Source: ZC4RG30 sp963812195
GTDB lineage: Bacteria; Pseudomonadota; Gammaproteobacteria; Steroidobacterales; Steroidobacteraceae
Length of the DNA: 64,000 nt
Assembly: GCA_963812195.1 (NCBI GenBank)
Contig: CAWEUI010000015.1
Coordinates: forward strand, 62,001-126,000
Direction of reading: 5' to 3'
Made by a program: the position numbers and the translations under genes
In this document: positions 19,060 to 27,296 of the stretch, in pieces
How positions within the stretch are numbered: position 1 is the stretch's first letter
Layout of the letters: every line of letters starts with the position of its first letter
Notes under the pieces: generated by a model
The model's database searches: none
The model's input: only the letters and a program-made list of their open reading frames with translations
Told to the model about the DNA's origin: nothing

Positions 19060-20598
19060 CTACTGCTCCGCGCGCAGCCGGCTGAAGTACGCATCGAGCA
19101 CCCGGACCTTGTCCAGCAGCGGGTAGGTGCGCGCGCTGGCCGTGGTGTCGTACACCATCACCTGCTCGTTCTGCGCGGTGAATGCGGGCCACTGCGGCAG
19201 GCCCTTGCCGTTGGGATTGCCGGTCTTCGCGAAATTCACATCGTAGGTGCTGATCAGGTCCGACAAGGCCAGGTCCTCCTTGCTGGGCTTGCCGCGCCCG
19301 GCCAGAGTCTGGAAGTGATAGCCCACGTCGCTGCCATGGCCCGAGCCCTCGGCCGTCGGGGCATGGTGGTCGTAGTAGTAGCTGTACACCTTGCCCTTGC
19401 CCTGTCTGGACTGCTCGCGCGCCCAGGTCCACATGTTCCAGCCAAACGAGGTGTCGTTGCGCACATGGCGCGTGGCGCTGGCGGCCTCGGCGTCGGTGGC
19501 GTGCGGATATACGGCGAGCATCGCCCCGGCCTGCGCTCCGAACTGCGCATGCATCTGCTTCTCGAAGTCGGCCGGCGTGACCGTGCCGCCCCGGCCGCCG
19601 AAGGCGATGGTTTCATCGGAGGTGTGCCCGAGCAGCACCGGCGTGTCGTTGAACCTGTGCTGCTCGTACAGGGTGTACACATCCGTCGGCAGCACGTAAC
19701 CATCGGCCGCGGGCCGGAATGCCATGCCGCCACCGGTTGCCGCCTGGATGGTCTGCGCACTGAGCTTGCGGGCCGCGGCGATGTCCTTCACGCCCAGCTT
19801 GGCCAGGAACTGGCTGCCCGTCGTCTCGGCCATTTTCAGCGCCGGGATGCTCATGCCGAAACCGCCCTGCGCGGACGTGACCAGCGGGGTGAATGACGCG
19901 CCGCTCATGGCGATGACGCGCTCGAACAGTCCCTTGCTCAACGGACTTGCGGCCAGGATGCTGACGGCGCCGGAGCCGGCCGAGTGCCCGAAGATGGTGA
20001 CGTTGCGCGGATCGCCACCGAAGGCGGCAACGTTCTTCTGTACCCACTTGAGCCCTGCCACCAGGTCGAGGATGCCGTAGTCGCCCGAGCCATGGCCGCT
20101 CTCGCGACTCAGCTCCGGACTCGCCATGAAGCCATAGGGCCCGAGGCGATACGCGAGGCTGACCAGCACGACGCCCTTCTTTGCATAGCCGGTGCCGTCA
20201 TACAGGGGAATGCTCGTCGAGCCACCGACATAGCCGCCCCCGTGGATCCACACGATGACGGGAAGTCTGGCGCTGGCTGCCTTGGCAGGTGTCCACACGT
20301 TCAGGTACAGGCAGTCTTCGCTGACCGGCGCGGTGTTGCCCTGCGTGTTCGGCGCCTGCATGCAGGCATCGGCGAATGCATCGGCCTTCCTCACACCCGT
20401 CCAGGGTTTGACCGGGGCAGGAGCTTTCCAGCGCAGCTCGCCCACCGGCGGCGCGGCAAACGGAATGCCCTTGAACATCGAAATGCCATCGCTCACGACA
20501 CCGCTGACTTCGCCGCCCGTGACCTTGGCGTGGGTGATATCCGCGAGTGCCGCCTGAACAGGAAGTGCAGCCAGTAGCAACAGGGCAATGCCGCGCAT
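19060..20598 (-). CDS. Type B carboxylesterase, secreted
   Basis: ATG 20598 (MRGIALLLLAALPVQ) follows GGGGGGA and opens a signal peptide ending near ALA; 512 residues. Family motifs are FKGIPFAAPPVGELRWKAP, SEDCLYLNVWTP, the oxyanion-hole VIVWIHGGGYVGG, the nucleophile Ser near residue 206 in FGHSAGSGAVS, an acid in the LLGHTSDETIAF region, and a His in GSGHGSDVGYHF. These enzymes hydrolyse diverse carboxylic esters and are present as multiple copies in plant-polymer degraders. It is the first gene of a minus-strand run that continues to 12230, and is divergent from the secreted hydrolase at 20745. Confidence 0.9.
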   Translation of the reverse strand: MRGIALLLLAALPVQAALADITHAKVTGGEVSGVVSDGISMFKGIPFAAPPVGELRWKAPAPVKPWTGVRKADAFADACMQAPNTQGNTAPVSEDCLYLNVWTPAKAASARLPVIVWIHGGGYVGGSTSIPLYDGTGYAKKGVVLVSLAYRLGPYGFMASPELSRESGHGSGDYGILDLVAGLKWVQKNVAAFGGDPRNVTIFGHSAGSGAVSILAASPLSKGLFERVIAMSGASFTPLVTSAQGGFGMSIPALKMAETTGSQFLAKLGVKDIAAARKLSAQTIQAATGGGMAFRPAADGYVLPTDVYTLYEQHRFNDTPVLLGHTSDETIAFGGRGGTVTPADFEKQMHAQFGAQAGAMLAVYPHATDAEAASATRHVRNDTSFGWNMWTWAREQSRQGKGKVYSYYYDHHAPTAEGSGHGSDVGYHFQTLAGRGKPSKEDLALSDLISTYDVNFAKTGNPNGKGLPQWPAFTAQNEQVMVYDTTASARTYPLLDKVRVLDAYFSRLRAEQ

Positions 20599-20744
20599 GT
20601 GTGGTCCCCCCAACGTTTGGTAATCGTCTTTACAAAACAGGCGATCCGGTGGAGTCTACATCGCCACCTCTGCAGCGGACAGGGCCTGCGGTACCGGGCC
20701 CACGCCTCACCGTAAGACGAAAAACATTGCCATAGGGAGTGAGC

Positions 20745-21713
20745 ATGAGCATCACGGAGCAAGCATCACGCCGTCATTTGCCGGCCGCGAATCTCCTCAA
20801 ATGGATTCTGGCGGCGACGCTGGGGATCACCCTCGGAGTTTGTGCGGTTCGCGCGCAGCAGGCCGGGGGCGCCACCGGCACCGCGAATGCGGGAACCTGT
20901 GCCCGGTCCGTGCCGACCGGGACGAACGCATCGGGGAGTGGGCCGCACAGCGTGGTGGTTGAAACGAACTGCGCCCCGGGCATCAGCAAGGGCACCATTT
21001 ACCGGCCGGCCGATCTGGGTGGCAAGGAGAAATATCCGGTGTTCGTCTGGGGCGAGGGCGGCTGTTCACAGAACGGACTGTCGAATGCCGCGGCAATGTC
21101 CGAGATCGCCTCGCACGGCTACTTCGTGATTGCGGACGGGACGCCCAATGGCAAGGGCAACATCCCCATGGGCAATGGCGACATGACGGCCATGGGCAGG
21201 CCATTGACCGCGTACATCGACTGGGCGCTGGCCGAGAACGAAAGGTCCACCAGCGCGTACTACCACAGCCTGGATACGCGCAGGATTTCCGCCAACGGCT
21301 TCTCCTGTGGCGGGCTGATGTCCATAGGCACTGTCGGCGATCCGCGGATTACGGCCTGGGGTGTCACCAGCAGCGGCATGGCGCGCGTGAACGATGACTT
21401 CTACAAGCTGGTGGACACGCCTGTGCTCTTCGTCGAGGGCGGCGCGCGCGATATCGCCTACAAGGGCGGAACGCAGGGCTATGAACGCATCAGCAAGCTG
21501 GATGTTCCGGTCATGTGGTTCAGCAAGGATCTGGGCCACGGAGGCGATCTGTTCAAGCCCGGCGGCGGGGACTTCACCAGGATCATTCTCGCCTGGCTCA
21601 ACTGGCAGCTCAAAGGTGACGAATCGGCAACCGGCAAGGGTTTGCTGGTCGGCGCGCAATGCCCCTACTGCAGCGACAGCGCCTGGGACGTCAAGTCGGC
21701 GCATGTGCAGTAG
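20745..21713 (+). CDS. Secreted alpha/beta hydrolase, dienelactone-hydrolase/cutinase-like fold
   Basis: ATG 20745 follows AGGGAGTGAGC; an in-frame GTG lies 6 bases earlier. The 322-residue product has a signal peptide ending near VRAQ. FVWGEGGCSQNG holds the oxyanion region, Ser187 is in SANGFSCGGLMS, an acid lies in LFVEGGARDIAYKGG, and the His is in KDLGHGGDLF, giving a full triad. The C-terminus carries a CPYC pair likely to form a disulfide. Substrate unknown. It shares a 146-base divergent promoter region with the type B carboxylesterase. Confidence 0.78.
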   Translation: MSITEQASRRHLPAANLLKWILAATLGITLGVCAVRAQQAGGATGTANAGTCARSVPTGTNASGSGPHSVVVETNCAPGISKGTIYRPADLGGKEKYPVFVWGEGGCSQNGLSNAAAMSEIASHGYFVIADGTPNGKGNIPMGNGDMTAMGRPLTAYIDWALAENERSTSAYYHSLDTRRISANGFSCGGLMSIGTVGDPRITAWGVTSSGMARVNDDFYKLVDTPVLFVEGGARDIAYKGGTQGYERISKLDVPVMWFSKDLGHGGDLFKPGGGDFTRIILAWLNWQLKGDESATGKGLLVGAQCPYCSDSAWDVKSAHVQ

Positions 21714-21765
21714 GAACGGATGTCCCGGATCCGGTGCGCGATGCGACTGCGTTCGGGATGTCCTG

Positions 21766-22275
21766 TTACGCTCGCGCACTGCGCAACGCGCGGTACTCGA
21801 GAAAGATCAGGGCTATCACGGCCAGATCCACGGCCGTAAGCAGCAGCAGGCCTGAACCCGGCGTGATGGTGTACCGGTAGAGTTGATAGGCGATGAATGC
21901 CCCGAAGATCGCAATGGCGACGGGGTAGGCGACCAGGATGCGCTTCAGGAGCGCCCAGACGAGCCCGATCTTGACCAGGCCGTGAATCAGCAGGTACGCG
22001 GCCACGAAGTGCTCTCCCGAAATCGAAAGGTGGGATGCCACGTGGCGCAGGGCATTGGCAACGAGATCGCCTGGATCCTCGTTGATCTCGTCCTGCGTGA
22101 ACAGGCGCACGCCATGGACGATGAATTCGGGGCTGACGCCCAGCAGAACGATTCCGCCGATCAGTTCAAGAAGCCCATCCACGCCCTTGAACCACACGCT
22201 GGTCAGAAACAGGATTTCACGCGGACCCCGCTTTGGAGGAGCTCCACGATGATGTTCCCGGGGTGCAAAGGGCAT
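21766..22275 (-). CDS. DUF2127 membrane protein
   Basis: About 169 residues from ATG 22275, though no good ribosome site precedes it and a nearby downstream start is possible. The start region WFKGVDGLLELIGGIVLLGV and the block ASHLSISGEHFVAAYLLIHGLVK are the signature of DUF2127 inner-membrane proteins. Four hydrophobic segments are visible (about residues 35-50, 85-110, 115-135, 140-160). Function is unknown. It is divergent from the cytochrome c fusion gene and convergent with the hydrolase at 20745. Confidence 0.75.
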   Translation of the reverse strand: MPFAPREHHRGAPPKRGPREILFLTSVWFKGVDGLLELIGGIVLLGVSPEFIVHGVRLFTQDEINEDPGDLVANALRHVASHLSISGEHFVAAYLLIHGLVKIGLVWALLKRILVAYPVAIAIFGAFIAYQLYRYTITPGSGLLLLTAVDLAVIALIFLEYRALRSARA

Positions 22276-22360
22276 GGTATTGCAGGGGGCAGGACGCCGC
22301 TGTCTCGGATGAGGGTTCCATGATACGTTTCCCTGGCCGATGCAGCCCGGGCGGGGTGAC

Positions 22361-24067
22361 ATGAACAGAATCCGAATGCTTGTGGTCGCGACGTTGCTGG
22401 GCACCATGGCCGGGTCGGCCCTTGGTGCCGATGCCGTTGCGGGTCGTACCTTCTTCCGCGCGCAGTGCGCGCTGTGCCACAGCGCCGAGACCGGCGACAA
22501 CGGCGGTGCGCAGGGCCCGAACCTGGCGGGCATCCTGGGGCGCAAGGCCGCCAGCACCGGCTTTGCATACAGTCCGGCGCTGAAAGCCGCCGGGCTCACC
22601 TGGAATGCGGCCACGCTGGAGCGATTCCTCACCTCGCCAACCACCGTGGTGCCGGGTTCGGCGATGGTCATTCCGGTGCCGCGCCAGGCCGATCGCGACA
22701 ATCTGGTGGCGTATTTCACGGCCGTTCGCGACGGCACGCTGCCGCCACCGGCGACGGCGGGCGGCTTCACGCCGCCGCCACGGACGGCCCCGGCCACCGG
22801 CGATGCCGACTGGAAGAAGGACAGGCCGGGCCGGGTGCATCGCATTGATCTGGCCAGGCTGCCGGCGCCGTACGCCACCCGGTCGGCCAGCAATTTCCCG
22901 CGCCTGGTGCCGAAGCCGAAGGACGCCAGGCTCTCCGTGCCGCCGGGCTTCAAGGTGGAGGCATACATCTCGAAGGGGCTCACCGGGCCGCGCGCGATGC
23001 AGCTCGCGCCCAATGGCGACGTGTTCCTGGCCGAGACCAATGCGGGCCGCGTGAGCGTGCTGCGCCCGGCGGCCGATGGCAAGAGCGCGACGGTCACGGT
23101 GTTCGCCCAGGGCCTGCAGCAACCCTACGGCATCGGCTTCTACCCGCAGGGCGATCACCCGCAGTGGGTCTACGTGGCCGAGACCAATCGGGTCGTGCGC
23201 TATGCCTACCAGGTCGGCGACACGGTGGCCGCCAAGGTGCCGCAGGTGATCGTCCCGCAGCTCTCGCCGGTTGGCGGCGGCCACTTCACGCGCGATCTGG
23301 CGTTCGCGCCGGATGGCCGGCATTTCTATGTCTCGGTGGGCTCGCAGTCCAATGTGCCGGAGAACCTGTCGAAGAAGTCCCCGGGGCAGATCCGGGACTG
23401 GGAGGCCGCGCATGGCTTCGGCACCACCTGGGACAGCGAGGAGAACCGCGCCGAGCTGCGTATATATGATGTGGATGGCGACACGAAAGGCCGCACCTTT
23501 GCCTCTGGCATGCGCAACTGCACGGGCCTGACCATCCAGCCGGCAACCGGGCAGCCCTGGTGCGCGGTGAACGAGCGCGATGCGCTGGGCGACGATCTGG
23601 TGCCGGACTACGCCACCAGTGTCAAGGACGGTGCCTGGTACGGCTGGCCCTGGTACTACATGGGCAATCACGAGGATCCGCGGCTGAAGGGCCAGCGCCC
23701 GGACCTGGCCGGCAAGGCCACACTGCCGGACGTGCCGTTCACTTCCCACTCGGCGGCGCTGAACATCAAGTTCTATCAGGCCAGCGATGGCGCGTCGGCG
23801 TTCCCGCAGGAGTACGTGGGCGATGCATTCGTGGTGCTGCACGGTTCGTGGAACCGCGCGTTTCGCACCGGCCACAAGATCGTGCGTTTGCCGATGAAGG
23901 GTGGCAAGGCCACCGGTCAGTACATCGATTTCCTCACCGGCTTCATCACCGACGACGGCGATGCCTGGGGGCGCCCGGCCGGCATCGTGGAACTCAAGGA
24001 CGGTTCGCTGCTGTTGTCGGATGACGGCGCGAACGTGATCTACCGGATTTCCTACTCGAAACCGTGA
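22361..24067 (+). CDS. Cytochrome c fused to sorbosone/glucose dehydrogenase-type beta-propeller
   Basis: ATG 22361 (MNRIRMLVVATLLG) follows GGGGTG; 568 residues with a signal peptide ending near LGAD. Residues about 25-125 are a class I cytochrome c: haem motif CALCH, the GPNLAGILGR loop and the distal Met in VPGSAMVIP. From about residue 195 a six-blade propeller of the L-sorbosone dehydrogenase/PQQ-dependent aldose dehydrogenase family follows (PPGFKVEAYISKGLTGPRAM, QQPYGIGFYP, WNRAFRTGHKIVRLPM). The fusion would let a periplasmic sugar or aldehyde oxidation feed electrons straight to the respiratory chain. Cofactor and substrate are inferred. L-arabinose made by the nearby glycosidases is one candidate. 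Confidence 0.85.
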   Translation: MNRIRMLVVATLLGTMAGSALGADAVAGRTFFRAQCALCHSAETGDNGGAQGPNLAGILGRKAASTGFAYSPALKAAGLTWNAATLERFLTSPTTVVPGSAMVIPVPRQADRDNLVAYFTAVRDGTLPPPATAGGFTPPPRTAPATGDADWKKDRPGRVHRIDLARLPAPYATRSASNFPRLVPKPKDARLSVPPGFKVEAYISKGLTGPRAMQLAPNGDVFLAETNAGRVSVLRPAADGKSATVTVFAQGLQQPYGIGFYPQGDHPQWVYVAETNRVVRYAYQVGDTVAAKVPQVIVPQLSPVGGGHFTRDLAFAPDGRHFYVSVGSQSNVPENLSKKSPGQIRDWEAAHGFGTTWDSEENRAELRIYDVDGDTKGRTFASGMRNCTGLTIQPATGQPWCAVNERDALGDDLVPDYATSVKDGAWYGWPWYYMGNHEDPRLKGQRPDLAGKATLPDVPFTSHSAALNIKFYQASDGASAFPQEYVGDAFVVLHGSWNRAFRTGHKIVRLPMKGGKATGQYIDFLTGFITDDGDAWGRPAGIVELKDGSLLLSDDGANVIYRISYSKP

Positions 24068-24107
24068 GCACGCAGCCCGGCATCATCCGGCGACACGAGG
24101 TCCTGAC

Positions 24108-24725
24108 ATGAAGAAGCTGACATTGCTCATCGGACTGGTTGCATTGACCGCCCAGGCCGCCGCGCCGCAGCCACAGCCGGAGCGCGTGCGTGGCATCATC
24201 CAGTCCTTCGATGGCCAGACCCTGGCTGTCAAGACGGCCAAACATGGTGTGGTGAAGCTGCTGGTGAGCGAGAAGACCGGCATCAACGGGCTGGAGAGGA
24301 AGACAGCCGATGATATTCACGACAACACATTCATCGGCACGACAGCCGTGAAGGACGCCAAGGGCAATTGGCAGGCCAGCGAAGTGCATATCTTTCCGGA
24401 GGCGATGCGCGGAGCCGGCGAAGGGCACTATGCCTGGGACTTCCCGGAGAGCACGATGACCAATGCCGCAGTCACGGGCATGGCGGCGCAGCGCAACGGG
24501 CATGTGCTGCACCTGAAGTATTCGACCAATCAGGGTGCCGCGACGGGTGGGGTGATCGACGTGGAGATCACGAAGAAGACCGCGATCGTGGCCTTCACCC
24601 CGGGCGATCAGAAGTTGCTCGTGCCCGGCGCGCATGTGTTCGCGCTGGCGGTGCCGCAGGCCGACGGCTCGGCCGCCGCGGTTGCGGTCGTGGCCGAAAC
24701 CCACGGGGTGAAGCCGCCGATGTAG
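24108..24725 (+). CDS. Secreted beta-barrel protein, DUF5666-like
   Basis: A 205-residue protein with a signal peptide (MKKLTLLIGLVALTAQA). The mature part is a string of short beta strands: VRGIIQSFDGQTLAVKTAKH, DNTFIGTTAVKDAKGNWQAS and VEITKKTAIVAFTPGDQKLL. The QSFDGQTLAVKT pattern recalls DUF5666/OB-like domains. No catalytic residues stand out. It starts 40 bases after the cytochrome-propeller gene and is probably co-transcribed with it and the DUF4159 gene. Confidence 0.7.
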   Translation: MKKLTLLIGLVALTAQAAAPQPQPERVRGIIQSFDGQTLAVKTAKHGVVKLLVSEKTGINGLERKTADDIHDNTFIGTTAVKDAKGNWQASEVHIFPEAMRGAGEGHYAWDFPESTMTNAAVTGMAAQRNGHVLHLKYSTNQGAATGGVIDVEITKKTAIVAFTPGDQKLLVPGAHVFALAVPQADGSAAAVAVVAETHGVKPPM

Positions 24726-24797
24726 CCGGGGCGGGCCTGGCGGCGCCTCTTCGGTTCGCGCTGGTGCATGGGACGCCGAAGGGTTTATCGTCGGCGC

Positions 24798-25649
24798 ATG
24801 CGCAATCCGTTTCGATGGTTGTCTGCCGGCATGCTCGCGACCTGGACGCTGGTCGTGCTGGGCGCATCCGCGAGCTCGGTGGCGGCTTTCCCCGATCCGA
24901 AGCCGTTCCGCGAATATCCGAGCTTCGAGGGCGCGGATGCCGCGGCGCCGGTGCCGGATGACTGGAATGTGCCGGGCGAGCTGGTGGTGGGCCGCCTGAT
25001 GTACCCCAGTGCCGGCGGCGGCCGGCGCTTCTTCGGCGGTTACGACTGGCACGAGGGGGGCACCGGCTGGACGGACGACTATCCGCGCGGTGATCGCGCG
25101 CTGATCCAGATGATCAAGCGCAATACGCGCATCGATGTGCGCTCGGTGGAGCAGCCGGTGGCCATCGACGATCCGGACGACATGGCCTACTACCCGCTGC
25201 TGATTGCCGGAATGGCCATGTCCTGGCAGCTCAGCGACCAGGAGGCGGGCAATCTGCGCCGGTACCTGCTGCGCGGCGGGTTCCTGTTCTGCGACAGCTT
25301 CTATGGCGAGAACAACTGGTACTACTTCGAAGACAGCCTGAAGAAGGTGTTTCCCGACCGGGACATCCGGCCCCTGACGGACGATGAAGTGGTGTTTCAC
25401 GTCGCCTTCGAGCTCAAGGGAATGACCAAAGTGTCCGTTCCGCATTTCGGAGGCGGTTTCATGCAGACCGGCGAGCCGCACTGGAGGGGTGTGTTCGACG
25501 ACGACGGCAGGCTGATGGTGCTGATCGCCCACAACAATGACGTGGGCGATGGCTGGCAATGGGCCGATGATCCGCGCTACCCGGCCGACGAGGCGAATCG
25601 GGCGCTGCGCATCGGCTCGAACGTCGCGGTTTATGCGATGACGCACTGA
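24798..25649 (+). CDS. DUF4159 domain protein, secreted
   Basis: ATG 24798 (MRNPFRWLSAGM) gives 283 residues with a signal peptide ending near VAA. The DUF4159 core is clear: LVVGRLMYPSAGG, IQMIKRNTRIDVRSVE, YPLLIAGMAMSWQLSDQEAGNL region, LRRYLLRGGFLFCDSFYG, and GVFDDDGRLMVLIAHNNDVG near the end. The family has a class I glutamine-amidotransferase-like fold of unknown role and occurs beside MoxR/VWA or beta-barrel proteins. Here the partner is the DUF5666-like gene 72 bases upstream. Ribosome site is weak. Confidence 0.78.
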   Translation: MRNPFRWLSAGMLATWTLVVLGASASSVAAFPDPKPFREYPSFEGADAAAPVPDDWNVPGELVVGRLMYPSAGGGRRFFGGYDWHEGGTGWTDDYPRGDRALIQMIKRNTRIDVRSVEQPVAIDDPDDMAYYPLLIAGMAMSWQLSDQEAGNLRRYLLRGGFLFCDSFYGENNWYYFEDSLKKVFPDRDIRPLTDDEVVFHVAFELKGMTKVSVPHFGGGFMQTGEPHWRGVFDDDGRLMVLIAHNNDVGDGWQWADDPRYPADEANRALRIGSNVAVYAMTH

Positions 25650-25682
25650 GCCACGTGCGCTGCGCATGCCGGCCCGTGCCGT

Positions 25683-27113
25683 CTACGCGTCGGGTATCGA
25701 CACCCCCATCGGCCTCGGCCTCTGCACGAAGAACATGCCGGCCAATGCGACGAGCGACAGCATCGCCGCGGCAAGAAACGCGGAGCGAATGCCGCCGCTG
25801 AGCGCTTCGACCTGGGCGGTGCCCTGCGTGGCGAGGCTGGCGCTGCGTGAAGTCATCAGGGCGATGAGCAACGCCACGCCCGAGGCACCGGCCACCTGCT
25901 GCATCGAACTGAGTATTGCGCTGCCGTGCGAATACAGAGTGGGCGGCACGGAAGACAGGCTGGTCGTGTACAGCGGCGTGAACAGGCAGGCGAATCCGAT
26001 GCTCATGATCACGTGGCCGGTGAGGATGTAGCTGACCGGCGTGTGCGTGCCCAGCAACGTCATGGCCCACAGCACGCCGGAGACGATGAAGATGCCCGTG
26101 ATGGTGAGCGGGCGTGGGCCGACGCGGTCGTAGACACGTCCCACCCGAGGCGCCAGCAGGCCCATCAGCAGGCCACCGGGCAGCAGCAGCAGCCCGGTGC
26201 GCAGCGTGCTCAGGCCGAGCACGTTCTGCAGGTACAGCGGCAGAACGATGATCACGCCGAACAGCGCGCCCATCAGCATTGCCATCAGCGCGACGCACAA
26301 GGCGAAATTCGGTGAACGGAAGGTGCGCAGGTCCAGCAGCGCGCCCTTGCCCCGCTGCAGCTTCAGTTGGCGCAGGATGAACGCGACCATGCAGATCGAT
26401 CCGATGGCCAGCGGTATCCACGCCGGCAGTACGCCGGGCGCAGTGTCCGTGCCCACGTTGCTGATGCCGTACACCAGACCGCCAAAGGCCAGGCCGGCGA
26501 GGAAGACCGAGAGTACGTCGAGCGGCGCGTAGCGCGGGGTGGACACGTTTTCGATACGGCGGCTGCCCAGCCACAGCGCACCCAGTGCAATGGGCAATAT
26601 GAAGATGAACAGCCAGCGCCAGGGCAGGTAGTTGAGCACGATGCCGGAAATCGTCGGCCCGATGGCCGGCGCCACGGAGATGACGATGGAGATGTTGCCC
26701 ATCGTCCTGCCGCGCAGTTCCATCGGCACGAGCGTCATCACCGAAGTCATCAGCAGCGGCATCATGATGGCCGTGCCCGAGGCCTGGATGACGCGGGCCG
26801 CAACGAGCAGATGCAGGGTCGGGGCGAGCGTCGCGGCCAGCGTGCCAAGACTGAACAGCGACATGGCCAGAATGAAGACCGGGCGCGTGTTCAGGCGCTG
26901 CAGCATGAAGCCCGTCACCGGGATTACCGTCGCCATGGTCAGCAGGAACGCGGTGGTCAGCCATTGCGCGGAGCTTGCCGGCACGTGAAAGCTGACCATC
27001 AGGCGCGGGATGGCCACGCCCATCAGGGTTTCATTGAGGATGACCACGAATGCCGAGATCAGCAGCAGGCGCAGGACCAGTTTGTGGTGCGGTTCGATCT
27101 TTGGTTCGGACAT
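25683..27113 (-). CDS. MFS drug efflux transporter, DHA2 (14-helix) family
   Basis: I start at ATG 27113 (MSEPKIEPHHKLVLRLLLIS), giving 476 residues; an in-frame ATG 30 bases earlier is also possible and neither has a clear ribosome site. Motif C-like GTAIMMPLLMTSVM, the helix 1 motif VVILNETLMGVAIP, WLTTAFLLTMATVIPVTGF and RPVFILAMSLFSLGTL are characteristic of the EmrB/QacA and YhcA-type DHA2 pumps. Many hydrophobic helices run to the C-terminus. Likely a proton-driven exporter of toxic organics. It is divergent from the GH43 gene at 27297. Confidence 0.88.
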   Translation of the reverse strand: MSEPKIEPHHKLVLRLLLISAFVVILNETLMGVAIPRLMVSFHVPASSAQWLTTAFLLTMATVIPVTGFMLQRLNTRPVFILAMSLFSLGTLAATLAPTLHLLVAARVIQASGTAIMMPLLMTSVMTLVPMELRGRTMGNISIVISVAPAIGPTISGIVLNYLPWRWLFIFILPIALGALWLGSRRIENVSTPRYAPLDVLSVFLAGLAFGGLVYGISNVGTDTAPGVLPAWIPLAIGSICMVAFILRQLKLQRGKGALLDLRTFRSPNFALCVALMAMLMGALFGVIIVLPLYLQNVLGLSTLRTGLLLLPGGLLMGLLAPRVGRVYDRVGPRPLTITGIFIVSGVLWAMTLLGTHTPVSYILTGHVIMSIGFACLFTPLYTTSLSSVPPTLYSHGSAILSSMQQVAGASGVALLIALMTSRSASLATQGTAQVEALSGGIRSAFLAAAMLSLVALAGMFFVQRPRPMGVSIPDA

Positions 27114-27296
27114 GACTCTGAAGCGCGTCTGCGCCTGCATCATTGGCGAAGGAAAAAGGGTGCTGAATATACAGGGAAAGCCGCCGCCCGGCAGTGAGAC
27201 GTCGCATGCGGCCTGCGGCCGGCACATTGAGATCGGCGATCGCCTCTGTTTGAATGCGCCGTAGCGAGCGCTGCAGGCAGGGCGAAGTGACGAGGC

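Noticed and set aside
22217..23875. A 552-codon open frame on the minus strand
   Set aside because: It lies opposite the cytochrome c-propeller gene, whose haem and propeller motifs are certain; the antisense product has no recognisable family.
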